A stretch of 64,000 nucleotides of DNA from Pectobacterium fontis (lineage in GTDB: Bacteria; Pseudomonadota; Gammaproteobacteria; Enterobacterales; Enterobacteriaceae), in the NCBI RefSeq assembly GCF_000803215.1, contig NZ_JSXC01000004.1, positions 27,342 to 91,341 on the forward strand. Direction: 5' to 3'. Below are positions 9,404 through 18,389 of the stretch, one piece after another. Under the pieces are notes generated by a model. The model was not told where the DNA came from and ran no database searches. It was given only the letters and a program-made list of their open reading frames with translations. The translations under genes and the position numbers were made by a program. How positions within the stretch are numbered: position 1 is the stretch's first letter; each line of letters starts with the position of its first letter.

Positions 9404-9440
9404 CACTACTACTTTCCCCCTATAATTAATAAGAATCGCG

Positions 9441-11018
9441 ATGAAACTCTCTCAACTAACAGTGCTCTCCAAGTTATTACTCGGATTTTCCGTCCTGATA
9501 GCGATGATGTTGCTATTAGGGGTGGTTTCACTACTCCAGCTTAACGTTAATAACAGCCGTATTGTTGAACTCAGCGACAATAGCTTACCTGGTGTGCGCT
9601 ACAGTCAGGCAATGCGTGGCACGTTGTCTGAAACACGTTTGCAGCAAATACAGTATGTTGACTCTCAAACACCTGAAGAACGTGAAAGTCACCGCAAAGA
9701 ATTGCAGCAAAATGCTGATGCTTTCCTCACGGCATTTAAGGGCTATGAAGCCATTGCCAACAGTGACGAGAAAAAAGCCCTGATTAAGGTGATTGGCGAA
9801 AACTTCTCGGGCTTCAATTCGGTGAATGCCGTACTGGTTGAGACCGTTAATCGGGGTGATCTGGCTGAAGCCAGTAAAATCAGCGGCGCGAATTCTGCAA
9901 AATATCGTAGCCAAATGATGAAAGACCTGGCCAGACTGGTCGACATGGAACTGGAGACGGCAAAAAATATCGTTGCCAGTGCCGACTCGACGTATCGAAC
10001 GTCACAGTACTATGTCTGGGGATTGCTGTTACTCGCCCTGTTGACAACCGCCATTATCGCCACCCTCATTTCACGTAATATTTCACGCCAACTCGGCGGC
10101 GACCCCTATTACGCCAAAGCCATCATGACCGAGATTGCATCCGGTAATCTTGCAACGGAAATCAAGCTACGTCAGGGTGATAACACAAGCCTCCTTGCTT
10201 CACTCAACGACATGAACCAGCAGTTGATGAGCATCGTACATACCATCATGAACGGCAGTGAATCCATCTCACTGGCATCCAGCGAGATTGCTCAGGGCAA
10301 CAGCGATCTGTCGCAGCGTACCGAAGAGCAGGCGGCTTCGCTGATTCAGGCATCGGCCAACATGCAGCAACTCACGCACACCGTACGCCAGAACGCAGAT
10401 AACGCCAAAGAGGCCAGCCAGTTGGCACAACAAACCTCGGAAACGGCCTCTCAGGGCGGGCTTATCGTAGACGATATGCTCAAGCGTATGCATGAAATTT
10501 CCCACAGTTCGCAGAAAATCGTCGATATCATCGGCGTCATTGAAGGCATCGCCTTCCAGACCAACATCCTTGCACTGAACGCGGCGGTAGAAGCGGCCAG
10601 AGCGGGCAGCGAAGGGAAAGGTTTTGCTGTCGTCGCGGGTGAAGTACGCACGCTGGCACAGAAGAGCGCCAATGCAGCCAAAGAGATCAAAACCTTGATC
10701 GAAGGCACCGTGGAGAAGATCACTGACGGCTCCGCACGCGCAGACAAAGCCAGTCAGGCGATGTCGGAGATTGTGCTGTCAGTGAAAAAAGTGACGGACA
10801 TCGTGGCAGAGATCTCTCAGGCTTCCAACGAGCAGCACATTGGTATCAAAGAGATCAGCGTGGCGGTAGAGCAGATGGATCGGGTGACCCAGCAGAACGC
10901 CGCATTAGTTGAGGAATCTGCCACCGCGGCGCACGCCATGACGGAACAGGGTGAGCAACTGCGCGATGCGGTTCGCTTCTTCAAAGTTAATCAAGACCAC
11001 ATACTGAGAATTCATTAA
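9441..11018 (+). CDS. Methyl-accepting chemotaxis protein (4HB-type sensor)
   Basis: This 525-residue inner-membrane chemoreceptor has a first membrane helix near residues 11-33 and a periplasmic four-helix-bundle sensor to about 190. A second membrane helix (about 191-211) and a HAMP domain follow. The cytoplasmic signalling domain has the conserved hairpin tip AFQTNILALNAAVEAARAG near residue 370. It lacks the C-terminal NWETF-type CheR tether and ends in a basic/hydrophobic tail. The ligand cannot be predicted. It has its own FliA promoter and is followed by a second chemoreceptor gene. Confidence 0.93.
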   Translation: MKLSQLTVLSKLLLGFSVLIAMMLLLGVVSLLQLNVNNSRIVELSDNSLPGVRYSQAMRGTLSETRLQQIQYVDSQTPEERESHRKELQQNADAFLTAFKGYEAIANSDEKKALIKVIGENFSGFNSVNAVLVETVNRGDLAEASKISGANSAKYRSQMMKDLARLVDMELETAKNIVASADSTYRTSQYYVWGLLLLALLTTAIIATLISRNISRQLGGDPYYAKAIMTEIASGNLATEIKLRQGDNTSLLASLNDMNQQLMSIVHTIMNGSESISLASSEIAQGNSDLSQRTEEQAASLIQASANMQQLTHTVRQNADNAKEASQLAQQTSETASQGGLIVDDMLKRMHEISHSSQKIVDIIGVIEGIAFQTNILALNAAVEAARAGSEGKGFAVVAGEVRTLAQKSANAAKEIKTLIEGTVEKITDGSARADKASQAMSEIVLSVKKVTDIVAEISQASNEQHIGIKEISVAVEQMDRVTQQNAALVEESATAAHAMTEQGEQLRDAVRFFKVNQDHILRIH

Positions 11019-11027
11019 TTCTCCTCT

Positions 11028-11051
11028 GCCCCGCTGGCTATCCGGCGGGGC
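11028..11051 (+). terminator. Hairpin after the first chemoreceptor gene
   Basis: A 7-bp GC-only stem (GCCCCGC paired with GCGGGGC) with a 10-nt loop lies 10 bp after the stop codon. No clear T-run follows, so termination is plausible rather than certain. Confidence 0.45.
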
Positions 11052-11275
11052 AACAGATAGATTCCGATCACGCCCTTCCGCCTTTCTCTGCCAACACCGT
11101 GCATAACAGCCTCGCTCAAACACGAGCAAGAATTAGGCTCGCACAGCATGTTGTATAAGTTAACGATCTCACTGTTTTCACAAAATAAAAACAATATAAC
11201 CATCTGAATAATATTAAATATATTTTTATCATCATCATAATAGTTAATTTTTTAACAGAACAATAAAATCAGTAC

Positions 11276-11302
11276 TAAACCATTACTTCATAGCGCCGAA
11301 AC
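11276..11302 (+). promoter_or_regulatory. Flagellar sigma-28 (FliA) promoter
   Basis: TAAA, exactly 15 nt, then GCCGAAAC. The spacing is correct and the -10 is a good match to GCCGATAA. It lies 75 bp upstream of the second chemoreceptor gene, so each receptor has a separate flagellar-class promoter. The rest of 11052-11275 is AT-rich without an evident gene. Confidence 0.72.
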
Positions 11303-11377
11303 TAAATATACTTCTGTCTACTTTTTGTAAGCTGCGCATGCCAGGAACGGGCGACTTGCAGGCAATGGAGCATACTC

Positions 11378-13327
11378 ATGAAATCCCTTCATTACATCTC
11401 GATCCGTAGTAAGTTCATTCTGGCTCTCTTCCCTCCTATCCTTGCCCTATTGTGGTTCAGTTTTTCCGGCGTGGCCGAACGACTCAACACAGAAAATGAA
11501 ATGATCCGCATGGCAAAACTCATCACGCTGGCACGCGATGCTGGCGAATTCACCCACCAATTACAGCGGGAACGCGGGCTGAGTGCAGGATATTTTGGTA
11601 GCCAGGGGAAAAAGTTTGGCCCGGAGCTTGCCACGCAGCGACAAGCCACCGATCGAGCACAGCAGGTTCTTGAGCACACTACCGCCAATATGAGCCGCAG
11701 CGAATTTGGGGATGCCGTCAGTGAGGAACTGGGTCATGTAACGCAGAAAATACAACAACTTGGGGAACATCGCCGCAATGTCGATAGCCTATCGATACCC
11801 GTGACCCAGGCCATAGGCTACTACTCCGATTCCGTCAGCAACCTGTTGAATATCGTCGGGGATATGACGCATCTGGTCAGCGATGGGAGCATTGCCCTGC
11901 GGCTAGCAGCTTATTACAACCTGCTTAACGTCAAAGAGCAGGCGGGACTAGAACGCGCCGTGCTGTCCAACACGTTCTCTGCCAATAGTTTTGCTACGGG
12001 TATGTTCGAGCGTCTGAACCAGATGGTTGGTCAGGGAAATGCCTATACCACGGCCTATAACATGTTTGCCAATCCCGAACTGCGTAAGGCTTTTGAGCAG
12101 GCGCTTAATAACCCTTCAGCCCAAAGCGCGCTCCAGATGCGTAATAAGGCTATCGCTTCCCCCGACGGAAATTTTGCTATTGATGCCAGCCAGTGGTTTA
12201 ACCAACAAACGGCAAAAATCGATGAGTTGAAAAAGGTTGAGCAACTCACTGCCAACGATCTGACCACACAGGTCAACGCGCTAGCCGCCGATGCCCACCA
12301 GTCCTGGATTAGCTATCTGGTAGGGGCTTTGGTTTCTTTGCTGATGGCGATTGGGCTGGCCTTAATGATTATGCGCAGCATCAACGAACAGCTTCAGCAA
12401 ACCCTGACGACTATTCGCGAGATGGGTGGGGATCTTACACGTCGCTTACGCGTGCCGGGAACCGACGAACTTTCACAGTTGAATCAGGCATATAACACTT
12501 CACTGGAAAATATCGCTGATATGGTCGTGAACATTAAGCACAGTTCCCAGATCATCGGACGTGCCAGCAGTGAAATCGCCAATGGCAATCATGATTTGGC
12601 GCAGCGTACGGAAGAACAATCCGCCTCGCTGGTACAAACCGCCAGCAGCATGGAAGAAATTACCGTCACGGTAAAACAAACCGCCGACTTTGCCGGACAA
12701 GCGCGTCAGCTAACCACGGAGGTGGACGATCAGGCTCACCGCGTCGGAACCATTACCGAAGCCGCCAGCGGCGCAATGGAAAAAATTCAGGACGCCAGCC
12801 AGCGCGTGAATGCGGTGGTTGCAGCCATTGATGCCATTGCCTTTCAGACCAACCTGCTGGCGTTGAACGCAGCGGTTGAGGCCGCACGGGCAGGACAACA
12901 TGGCCGAGGTTTCTCTGTCGTCGCGGCGGAAGTTCGTCAACTGTCGCAGCGCAGTGCTGATGAAGCAGGCAAAATTCGTTCTCTCATCGCCGACAGCATT
13001 GCCAGCGTCAGTGAAGGCACGAAATTGGTGAACCAATCGAATCGGGGGCTTAACGACATCATCACCGGCACACGAAAAGTACGCGATCTGGTCAATGAAA
13101 TCGCGGTTGCCGCTGACGAACAGTCGTTAGGTATCGCACAAATTAATGAAGCGCTCAATCAACTGGAGATGGTGACGCAGCAGAATGTGACGCTGGTTGC
13201 GGAAGCTTCCGTCGCCAGCCAATCACTGGATGAGCAGGCAATTGAAATGGAGTCGCTGGTCAGCCGCTTCAAGGTTGACAACCGCGCGCCACAGCAGCCT
13301 TTACCGTACGCGCAGCTATCAAGATAG
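11378..13327 (+). CDS. Methyl-accepting chemotaxis protein with NIT sensor domain
   Basis: This 649-residue chemoreceptor has an N-terminal membrane helix (about 12-30) and a long periplasmic region. That region starts with the NIT (nitrate/nitrite-sensing family) signature LITLARDAGEFTHQLQRERG and GYFGSQGKKF. A second membrane helix lies near 310-330, then HAMP and a signalling domain with AFQTNLLALNAAVEAARAG near residue 490. NIT domains are known to bind nitrate or nitrite in some receptors; binding here is inference. There is no NWETF-type tail. Confidence 0.92.
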   Translation: MKSLHYISIRSKFILALFPPILALLWFSFSGVAERLNTENEMIRMAKLITLARDAGEFTHQLQRERGLSAGYFGSQGKKFGPELATQRQATDRAQQVLEHTTANMSRSEFGDAVSEELGHVTQKIQQLGEHRRNVDSLSIPVTQAIGYYSDSVSNLLNIVGDMTHLVSDGSIALRLAAYYNLLNVKEQAGLERAVLSNTFSANSFATGMFERLNQMVGQGNAYTTAYNMFANPELRKAFEQALNNPSAQSALQMRNKAIASPDGNFAIDASQWFNQQTAKIDELKKVEQLTANDLTTQVNALAADAHQSWISYLVGALVSLLMAIGLALMIMRSINEQLQQTLTTIREMGGDLTRRLRVPGTDELSQLNQAYNTSLENIADMVVNIKHSSQIIGRASSEIANGNHDLAQRTEEQSASLVQTASSMEEITVTVKQTADFAGQARQLTTEVDDQAHRVGTITEAASGAMEKIQDASQRVNAVVAAIDAIAFQTNLLALNAAVEAARAGQHGRGFSVVAAEVRQLSQRSADEAGKIRSLIADSIASVSEGTKLVNQSNRGLNDIITGTRKVRDLVNEIAVAADEQSLGIAQINEALNQLEMVTQQNVTLVAEASVASQSLDEQAIEMESLVSRFKVDNRAPQQPLPYAQLSR

Positions 13328-13375
13328 AGCTTTGAGAAACATGGAATAGGCAGCCGATAGAGACATGTTATTCCC

Positions 13376-13409
13376 ACGTAGTCGGGCGAGACAGCCCGAC
13401 TACGTTTTA
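13376..13409 (+). terminator. Rho-independent terminator after the NIT chemoreceptor gene
   Basis: A perfect 12-bp stem (ACGTAGTCGGGC and its complement) with a 6-nt loop is followed by TTTTAT, 48 bp after the stop codon. Confidence 0.88.
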
Positions 13410-13494
13410 TAGATACATACTCTCTGTAATGTGTGCGTTAACGACGATACCCGGTACACTGACCTGAGATTCCCCACCAGAGCTAACCGCGCCG

Positions 13495-14229
13495 TTAGCC
13501 CCGTAAATCACTCAGGAAACGGCGTGCGCGCGGGTGCTGCGGGGCGCTAAAGAATTGTTCCGGCGTCGCCTTTTCCAAAATCTGCCCTTGATCCATAAAC
13601 CAGATGGTATCGGCCACATCGCGAGCAAAGTGCATTTCGTGGGTCACGCACATCATAGTCATCCCTTCCTGAGCCAACGAGCGCATGACGCTTAATACCT
13701 CCCCCACCATTTCGGGATCCAGCGCCGATGTAGGCTCATCGAACAACATCACCGGCGGCTTCATCGCCAGCGCGCGGGCAATCGCTACACGCTGCTGCTG
13801 CCCGCCGGAAAGCTGCGCCGGATAAGCATTGGCTTTGTGCGACAATCCAACGCGCTCCAACAATTCCCCAGCGTATTTACGCGCCTCGGAACGTTTGGTG
13901 CCCAACACTTTTACCGGCGACATCATGATGTTTTCCATCACCGACACATGGGGAAACAAATTGAAGTTCTGGAACACGAAGCCGATACGCGTACGCAGTT
14001 GGTTCAGCCGCGTACTGCTGCCGTGGATATCGAAGCCATCAAACAGAATTTGCCCCTGTTCGATAGGCTCCAGACGATTCACGGTGCGAATTAACGTTGA
14101 TTTCCCAGAGCCGGAAGGGCCGCAAACCACTACCACTTCCCCCGCTTTGACTTCGGCACTGAGATCGGTCAGGGCGTGATAATCGCCATACCACTTATTG
14201 ACCTGGTTAAACAAAATCATCGGGATCAT
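13495..14229 (-). CDS. Polar amino-acid ABC transporter ATP-binding protein (GlnQ type)
   Basis: This 244-residue cytoplasmic ATPase of the GlnQ/GltL family has Walker [10 protein letters not shown] at 37-45, signature LSGGQQQR at 140-147, Walker B VMLFDEP near 160-166 and the switch histidine in MMCVTHEM. It would power amino-acid uptake through the two permeases encoded just upstream. The start overlaps the permease stop (ATGA). It is the last gene of the minus-strand cluster. The likely binding protein is at 22238-23074, in a separate operon. Confidence 0.92.
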   Translation of the reverse strand: MIPMILFNQVNKWYGDYHALTDLSAEVKAGEVVVVCGPSGSGKSTLIRTVNRLEPIEQGQILFDGFDIHGSSTRLNQLRTRIGFVFQNFNLFPHVSVMENIMMSPVKVLGTKRSEARKYAGELLERVGLSHKANAYPAQLSGGQQQRVAIARALAMKPPVMLFDEPTSALDPEMVGEVLSVMRSLAQEGMTMMCVTHEMHFARDVADTIWFMDQGQILEKATPEQFFSAPQHPRARRFLSDLRG

Positions 14230-14996
14230 GATGTTTCCTTATTAAGTTTGCGGTTAGCCAAGAAAGGAGGCTCGTTCCGATCTTCTCCCTGTTGCGGCGG
14301 CGCATTGAGCCGTTTATTGGCAATCCAATTTTCTAGCCGGTTCGCCAGCCATGTCAGGCTAAAACAGATAATGTAGTAGCTCAGGGCCACGATGGCGAAG
14401 ACCTGAAACGGTTTGGTCAGGAGCTGATTGCTGACCTGATTTGCCGCATAGGTCAGTTCCGGCACGTTAATCACATAGCCCAGCGTACTGTCCTTAATGA
14501 TCGACACCAGTTGGCTCACCAGACTCGGCAATGAGTTGAACAGTGCTTGCGGTAAGATCACCAGTCGCAGGGTTTTCAGATAGCTCATCCCCAAAGCGCG
14601 TGACGCTTCATATTGCCCTTGCGGCAACGCCTGAATGCCGCCGCGTACAATCTCGGCGATGTAAGCGCTCTCGTAGATAACCAGCGTACAGAGCATGGTG
14701 GAAAAGCCGCTGATATTCTGTCCAATCAGCAAGGGCACGCAGAAGTAGGTCCAGAACACCACCATCATCAGAGGGATACCGCGCAGGGTGTAGACCCAGC
14801 AGGCGGCTGCCCAGCGCACCCCGCGCCACGGGGATAACCGCGCCAGCCCAACGACCACGCCCAGAGGAAAAGACAGCACTACCGCCAACAGTGAAATCAA
14901 TAGCGTGCACAGTACGCCGCCGAGCGGCCCGTTCGGATACTGCCCCATCAGGAACAGCATGCCGTGGTCCTGCAAAATGGTAAAAACATCAAACAT
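14226..14996 (-). CDS. Amino-acid ABC transporter permease (HisM/GltK type)
   Basis: This 256-residue inner-membrane permease of the polar amino-acid family has several hydrophobic helices. The family's EAA loop is visible as [25 protein letters not shown]. The start chosen (14996, [12 protein letters not shown]) is the first that does not intrude deeply into the neighbouring gene. It would pair with the permease at 15002-15697, from which it is 5 bp apart. Confidence 0.9.
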   Translation of the reverse strand: MFDVFTILQDHGMLFLMGQYPNGPLGGVLCTLLISLLAVVLSFPLGVVVGLARLSPWRGVRWAAACWVYTLRGIPLMMVVFWTYFCVPLLIGQNISGFSTMLCTLVIYESAYIAEIVRGGIQALPQGQYEASRALGMSYLKTLRLVILPQALFNSLPSLVSQLVSIIKDSTLGYVINVPELTYAANQVSNQLLTKPFQVFAIVALSYYIICFSLTWLANRLENWIANKRLNAPPQQGEDRNEPPFLANRKLNKETS

Positions 14997-15001
14997 AGTG
15001 A

Positions 15002-15697
15002 TTACCTCGCGTAGGCACGTTGAAAATGACGGCCTAACAGGGCACCCAGCCCCATCAACAGCAGCGAGCACGCCAGATAACCCAATGTACCGATGGCATA
15101 GGCCTCAAAGGTGCGGAAAGTCTGGTTCTCAAGATCGCGCGTCACATAGGTCAACTCGGTTACTCCGATGACCATCGCAAGACTGGTGTTTTTAAACAGC
15201 AGCACGGTGTGGTTAATCAAGGCTGGCAAGGCATTGCGGATCCCCTGCGGCAGGATCACCGAGCCCATTGCCCGCATGTAGCTCATGCCCAGCGCTCGCG
15301 CCGCCTCATTCTGCCCATCAGGAATAGCGCGCAAACCGCTACGAATATCTTCGGAAAAGTAAGCTGCCTGACATAATCCCAACGCAAACATAGAGAAAAG
15401 GAACTCAGCGTTGAAGTCGTTAATCCACATCTGTACCGATTCCGGCAACAGCGTCGGAATGGCGAAATACCACATCATCAACTGAATCAGCGTGGGAACA
15501 TTACGGTGATATGAAACGTACGCTGCCACCATATACATGGCGATGCGATTTTCTGACAGACGGATCACCAGCAGCAATAACGCAAGAAACATAGCCAGCA
15601 GCCAGGCACCCAACGCCAGTTCCAGCGTGATGGTCGCGCCCTTCACGATCATCGCGCCATAGTGGCCGGTTAAAATGGTACTAAAATCGAGCGCCAT
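15002..15697 (-). CDS. Amino-acid ABC transporter permease (HisQ/GltJ type)
   Basis: This 231-residue partner permease shows the TITLELALGAWLLAM membrane segment, YVSYHRNVPTLIQLMMWYF and the EAA loop GQNEAARALGMSYMRAMGSVILPQG. The start ATG has GGAGG closely upstream. It lies 22 bp downstream of the SDR gene, in the same direction, and 5 bp before the second permease. Confidence 0.91.
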   Translation of the reverse strand: MALDFSTILTGHYGAMIVKGATITLELALGAWLLAMFLALLLLVIRLSENRIAMYMVAAYVSYHRNVPTLIQLMMWYFAIPTLLPESVQMWINDFNAEFLFSMFALGLCQAAYFSEDIRSGLRAIPDGQNEAARALGMSYMRAMGSVILPQGIRNALPALINHTVLLFKNTSLAMVIGVTELTYVTRDLENQTFRTFEAYAIGTLGYLACSLLLMGLGALLGRHFQRAYAR

Positions 15698-15719
15698 AAT
15701 GAGCCTCCTCTCAACCCGC

Positions 15720-16472
15720 TTAGACTACGTTTTCACCGGGACGCATCGTAGAAAGCCCGCCGGGAACCTGCAACGTCGGTGTGATTTCGATATTGCCGAT
15801 ATTCACCGCTATTGGGGCACTAACAGCAAAGGCTACGCAATCGGCAATGTCTTTTGCCTGCGGCAACTCAAACCCGTCGATAAAACGCTTGCGCGCCTCT
15901 TCATGATCGCCGGAAACATTGCCGAAAATGTCGGTTGCCACCCGGCCTGGACAGATCTCGGTAATGCGCACGCGCTTGCCGTAGCAATCAACGCGCAGTT
16001 GGCGTGAAAGCGCATGAACACCCGCTTTGGTCGCGTGATAAACGGAGTTGCCGTTGAAGTTATAAATCGCGGCAATCGACGTGATGTTAATAACGTGGCC
16101 GCAATCGCGCGCCACCATGCCCGGCACCAGTAAACGACACAGGTGCAAAACCGCACGCAGGTTGACGTTGAGCTGGGTTTCAATCACCTCTTCACTGGCA
16201 TCGAGAATGGAACCGGGGTGCGACACACCAGCGTTGTTCACCAGAATGTCCACTTGCAGGTCACTGCATAAGCGCGTCAGCGCATCAAGGTCGGCGACGT
16301 CAACCGCATGTGGAATGCAACCAGTGCGATCCGCCAGTGCAGTCAACTGTTCCCGACGGCGTGCGACGGCATGAACCGTTATCCCTTCCTGGCACAAACG
16401 CTCGACAATGGCTTCGCCCATCCCAGCGGATGCACCGGTGACCAGTGCGACTTTATAATCTGAAAATGGCAT
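15720..16472 (-). CDS. Short-chain dehydrogenase/reductase (YdfG-like)
   Basis: This 250-residue Rossmann-fold oxidoreductase has the nucleotide motif TGASAGMGEAI at the N-terminus, then LVNNAGVSHPG, a catalytic serine in NITSIAAIY and the catalytic pair YHATKAG. Its best family resemblance is to NADP-dependent hydroxy-acid (serine/3-hydroxy acid) dehydrogenases such as YdfG; the substrate is not evident. It sits between the biotin-carrier-like gene and the permeases, so it probably acts on the imported compound or a derivative. Confidence 0.88.
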   Translation of the reverse strand: MPFSDYKVALVTGASAGMGEAIVERLCQEGITVHAVARRREQLTALADRTGCIPHAVDVADLDALTRLCSDLQVDILVNNAGVSHPGSILDASEEVIETQLNVNLRAVLHLCRLLVPGMVARDCGHVINITSIAAIYNFNGNSVYHATKAGVHALSRQLRVDCYGKRVRITEICPGRVATDIFGNVSGDHEEARKRFIDGFELPQAKDIADCVAFAVSAPIAVNIGNIEITPTLQVPGGLSTMRPGENVV

Positions 16473-16595
16473 AGCGCCTCTCCTGTCATCACGGCATTTC
16501 TGAGATGCCGCATCGTATTTATTGCGTATTTTTGACTCTATTCAGTTATGCCTCAGCGGTATAAGACATAAATGGTTTGAGGCAATAAGGGGGAC

Positions 16596-17024
16596 TTATA
16601 ACGCTGAATGAAATGGCTCATCCAATTGAATTTTAGCGATTTCCTGACCAAACTCGACGGTATCGCCCTCGCTCACCTGAAAGGAAATAAGCTGCCCGGA
16701 AACAAGGCTGCGAACGGGTAAGTAGAGTGCGCCCACTTTGACCATAGCCAGTAAATCGCACGGAGCGATCCGGCTACCCGGCACGGTGAAATGCTCCGCA
16801 AGCAGAGGATGGCGTAGCAGTACTCGTCCGGGAGCTGGGGCACAAAGGGACGTAAAACGTGGCGGTTCATCCACCGCAGGAACGGGAGCCATGGGAACCA
16901 TGGACGGCATGGTGGTGAGATGAACAGACCACGTTCTGCCCTTTAGCACGAGATGAGAAATTGAGGTGGCATGCAGGCTCTGTGTGAGCTGTGACAGCAT
17001 CTCAAGAGTAACGGTTTTTTCCAT
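16596..17024 (-). CDS. Biotin-carboxyl-carrier-like protein lacking the biotin lysine
   Basis: This 142-residue protein resembles the biotinyl-domain proteins often encoded beside pxp genes. The fold features are present: CAPAPGRVL, then VRSLVSGQLISFQVSEGDTVEFGQEIAKIQ, which parallels the second half of AccB. Where a carrier has VMKLFN or EAMKMMN, this protein has VKVGALYL, so alanine stands at the biotinylated lysine. It is therefore probably not a working carboxyl carrier. The start is uncertain: the first ATG is at 17024, but in-frame GTG codons at 17066 and 17078 are possible, and no strong ribosome site is seen. It lies between the LysR and SDR genes. Confidence 0.7.
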   Translation of the reverse strand: MEKTVTLEMLSQLTQSLHATSISHLVLKGRTWSVHLTTMPSMVPMAPVPAVDEPPRFTSLCAPAPGRVLLRHPLLAEHFTVPGSRIAPCDLLAMVKVGALYLPVRSLVSGQLISFQVSEGDTVEFGQEIAKIQLDEPFHSAL

Positions 17025-17129
17025 AGTAACCCAGTACTGGCTGTTGTCTTCGGTGGATGCTTTCACTCTATCCCGCACACACGACTGGACAGTAAGAGGG
17101 TTTCGCTTTACGGCAATAAGGGAGACTTA

Positions 17130-18053
17130 TTAACTCACCAGTGTCAGGGGGCGGTTATCCGGTGTCCGGTTCGCAACCAGTGACAATAGGATCGATTTCA
17201 CCGCCTCGGCAGGTTCAGACAGCGGCAGGTGATCGGAAATACAAAACGACAGTGAAGTATGGACATCCGGTTCAATGATTTTTGCCATCCAGGCATCAGA
17301 CGCGTTCAGCATCGCCCGAGCGGCTGATTCCGGCATGATCGTGCATCCCAGCCCGGCAGCCAGCACCGCATTAAGGGTAGTTTGCGATTCAATTTCGCAG
17401 GCGACCCGATACTCCAGCCCCTCTTTAACGAAGGCATCATCCACGACTTTACGCATAATGTTGTAAATACGCGGCAGGAACAGGTCATAACGCGCCACAT
17501 CAGCCAGTGCGATCTCTTTCACCGGCTTATCCAGACAATTCGGACAGACAAAACAGAGGTGCTCTTTCATCAGCGGGATAAAACGCAGTCCGTGGATCGC
17601 GCGGTTATCATAAATCACCGCCATATCCATCCTCCCGTTCATGATGAGTTCACTTAAGGTGGTGCCGAAGTTTTCATTGAAATAGAGCACGATGCCGGGA
17701 TGCTGACGCTGTACCTCTTGCATCAGCGGAATGGCAAGCTGTTGCGCTGCGGTTCCGGGTGCCAGCCCCACCGAAACATTACCGCACAACTCCATGCCCG
17801 AGCGGTCGATCGCACTCTGCGCCTGCGCGCACTGCCGTAAAATCGCCTGTGCATGGGTATACAGGATGTTGCCTGCGGTGGTGGGCGTGACGCCACGTTT
17901 GGTACGAATCAACAGTTGCTGATTGACCTCCCCTTCCAGGGTGGCGAGCTGCTGACTGAGTGCCGGTTGGGCGATATGCAGGATATCCGCTGCTTGGGTT
18001 AAGCTTCCCACATCGACAATTTTGATAAAATATTTCAGGCGACGTAGATTCAT
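17130..18053 (-). CDS. LysR-family regulator resembling Nac
   Basis: This 307-residue LysR protein has an N-terminal helix-turn-helix (LRRLKYFIKIVDVGSLTQAADILHIAQPALSQQ). That segment closely follows Nac, the nitrogen assimilation control protein, as do LLIRTKRGVTPT and the ending LSLVANRTPDNRPLTLVS. Nac itself links nitrogen limitation to amino-acid and oxidase genes. Here it precedes, in the same direction, the carrier-like, SDR and ABC transporter genes, and is divergent from an aminotransferase gene. It is therefore the likely local regulator. Whether it is Nac or a paralogue needs a genome comparison. Confidence 0.88.
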   Translation of the reverse strand: MNLRRLKYFIKIVDVGSLTQAADILHIAQPALSQQLATLEGEVNQQLLIRTKRGVTPTTAGNILYTHAQAILRQCAQAQSAIDRSGMELCGNVSVGLAPGTAAQQLAIPLMQEVQRQHPGIVLYFNENFGTTLSELIMNGRMDMAVIYDNRAIHGLRFIPLMKEHLCFVCPNCLDKPVKEIALADVARYDLFLPRIYNIMRKVVDDAFVKEGLEYRVACEIESQTTLNAVLAAGLGCTIMPESAARAMLNASDAWMAKIIEPDVHTSLSFCISDHLPLSEPAEAVKSILLSLVANRTPDNRPLTLVS

Positions 18054-18389
18054 AGCCTATCTCCAGTGATGACCTCTCCATCACTAAAGCAATGGCTGTG
18101 CCAGTTCTGGCAATTTCCTATCCACACAGGTTACTTATGGATTTATGAGGCAAAATGCTCACCGCTATCGCCCAAACCCGCATTCCACCGTCTGTCACCC
18201 GCACTCCTACGGTGCAAAAGGGGGCATGCTTGCATCGTTACGGGATTCGCCGGTCATTCAGTCATTGTTTTGCATTATGTCCCCACAACAAAGCAGTATT
18301 ATCTGCCTGCCTGGCCTGTTCCCTATTCTCAGATCTCACCCACCGTGCGCGAGCGCGGTTTTTGCTGAATCAACTGGAACACCTGTGAT
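18054..18389. other. Divergent intergenic region, no gene seen
   Basis: These 336 bp separate the LysR gene from the aminotransferase gene and must hold both promoters. The overlapping short frames here show no recognisable protein features and no convincing ribosome sites. I see no strong palindrome. Confidence 0.6.
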
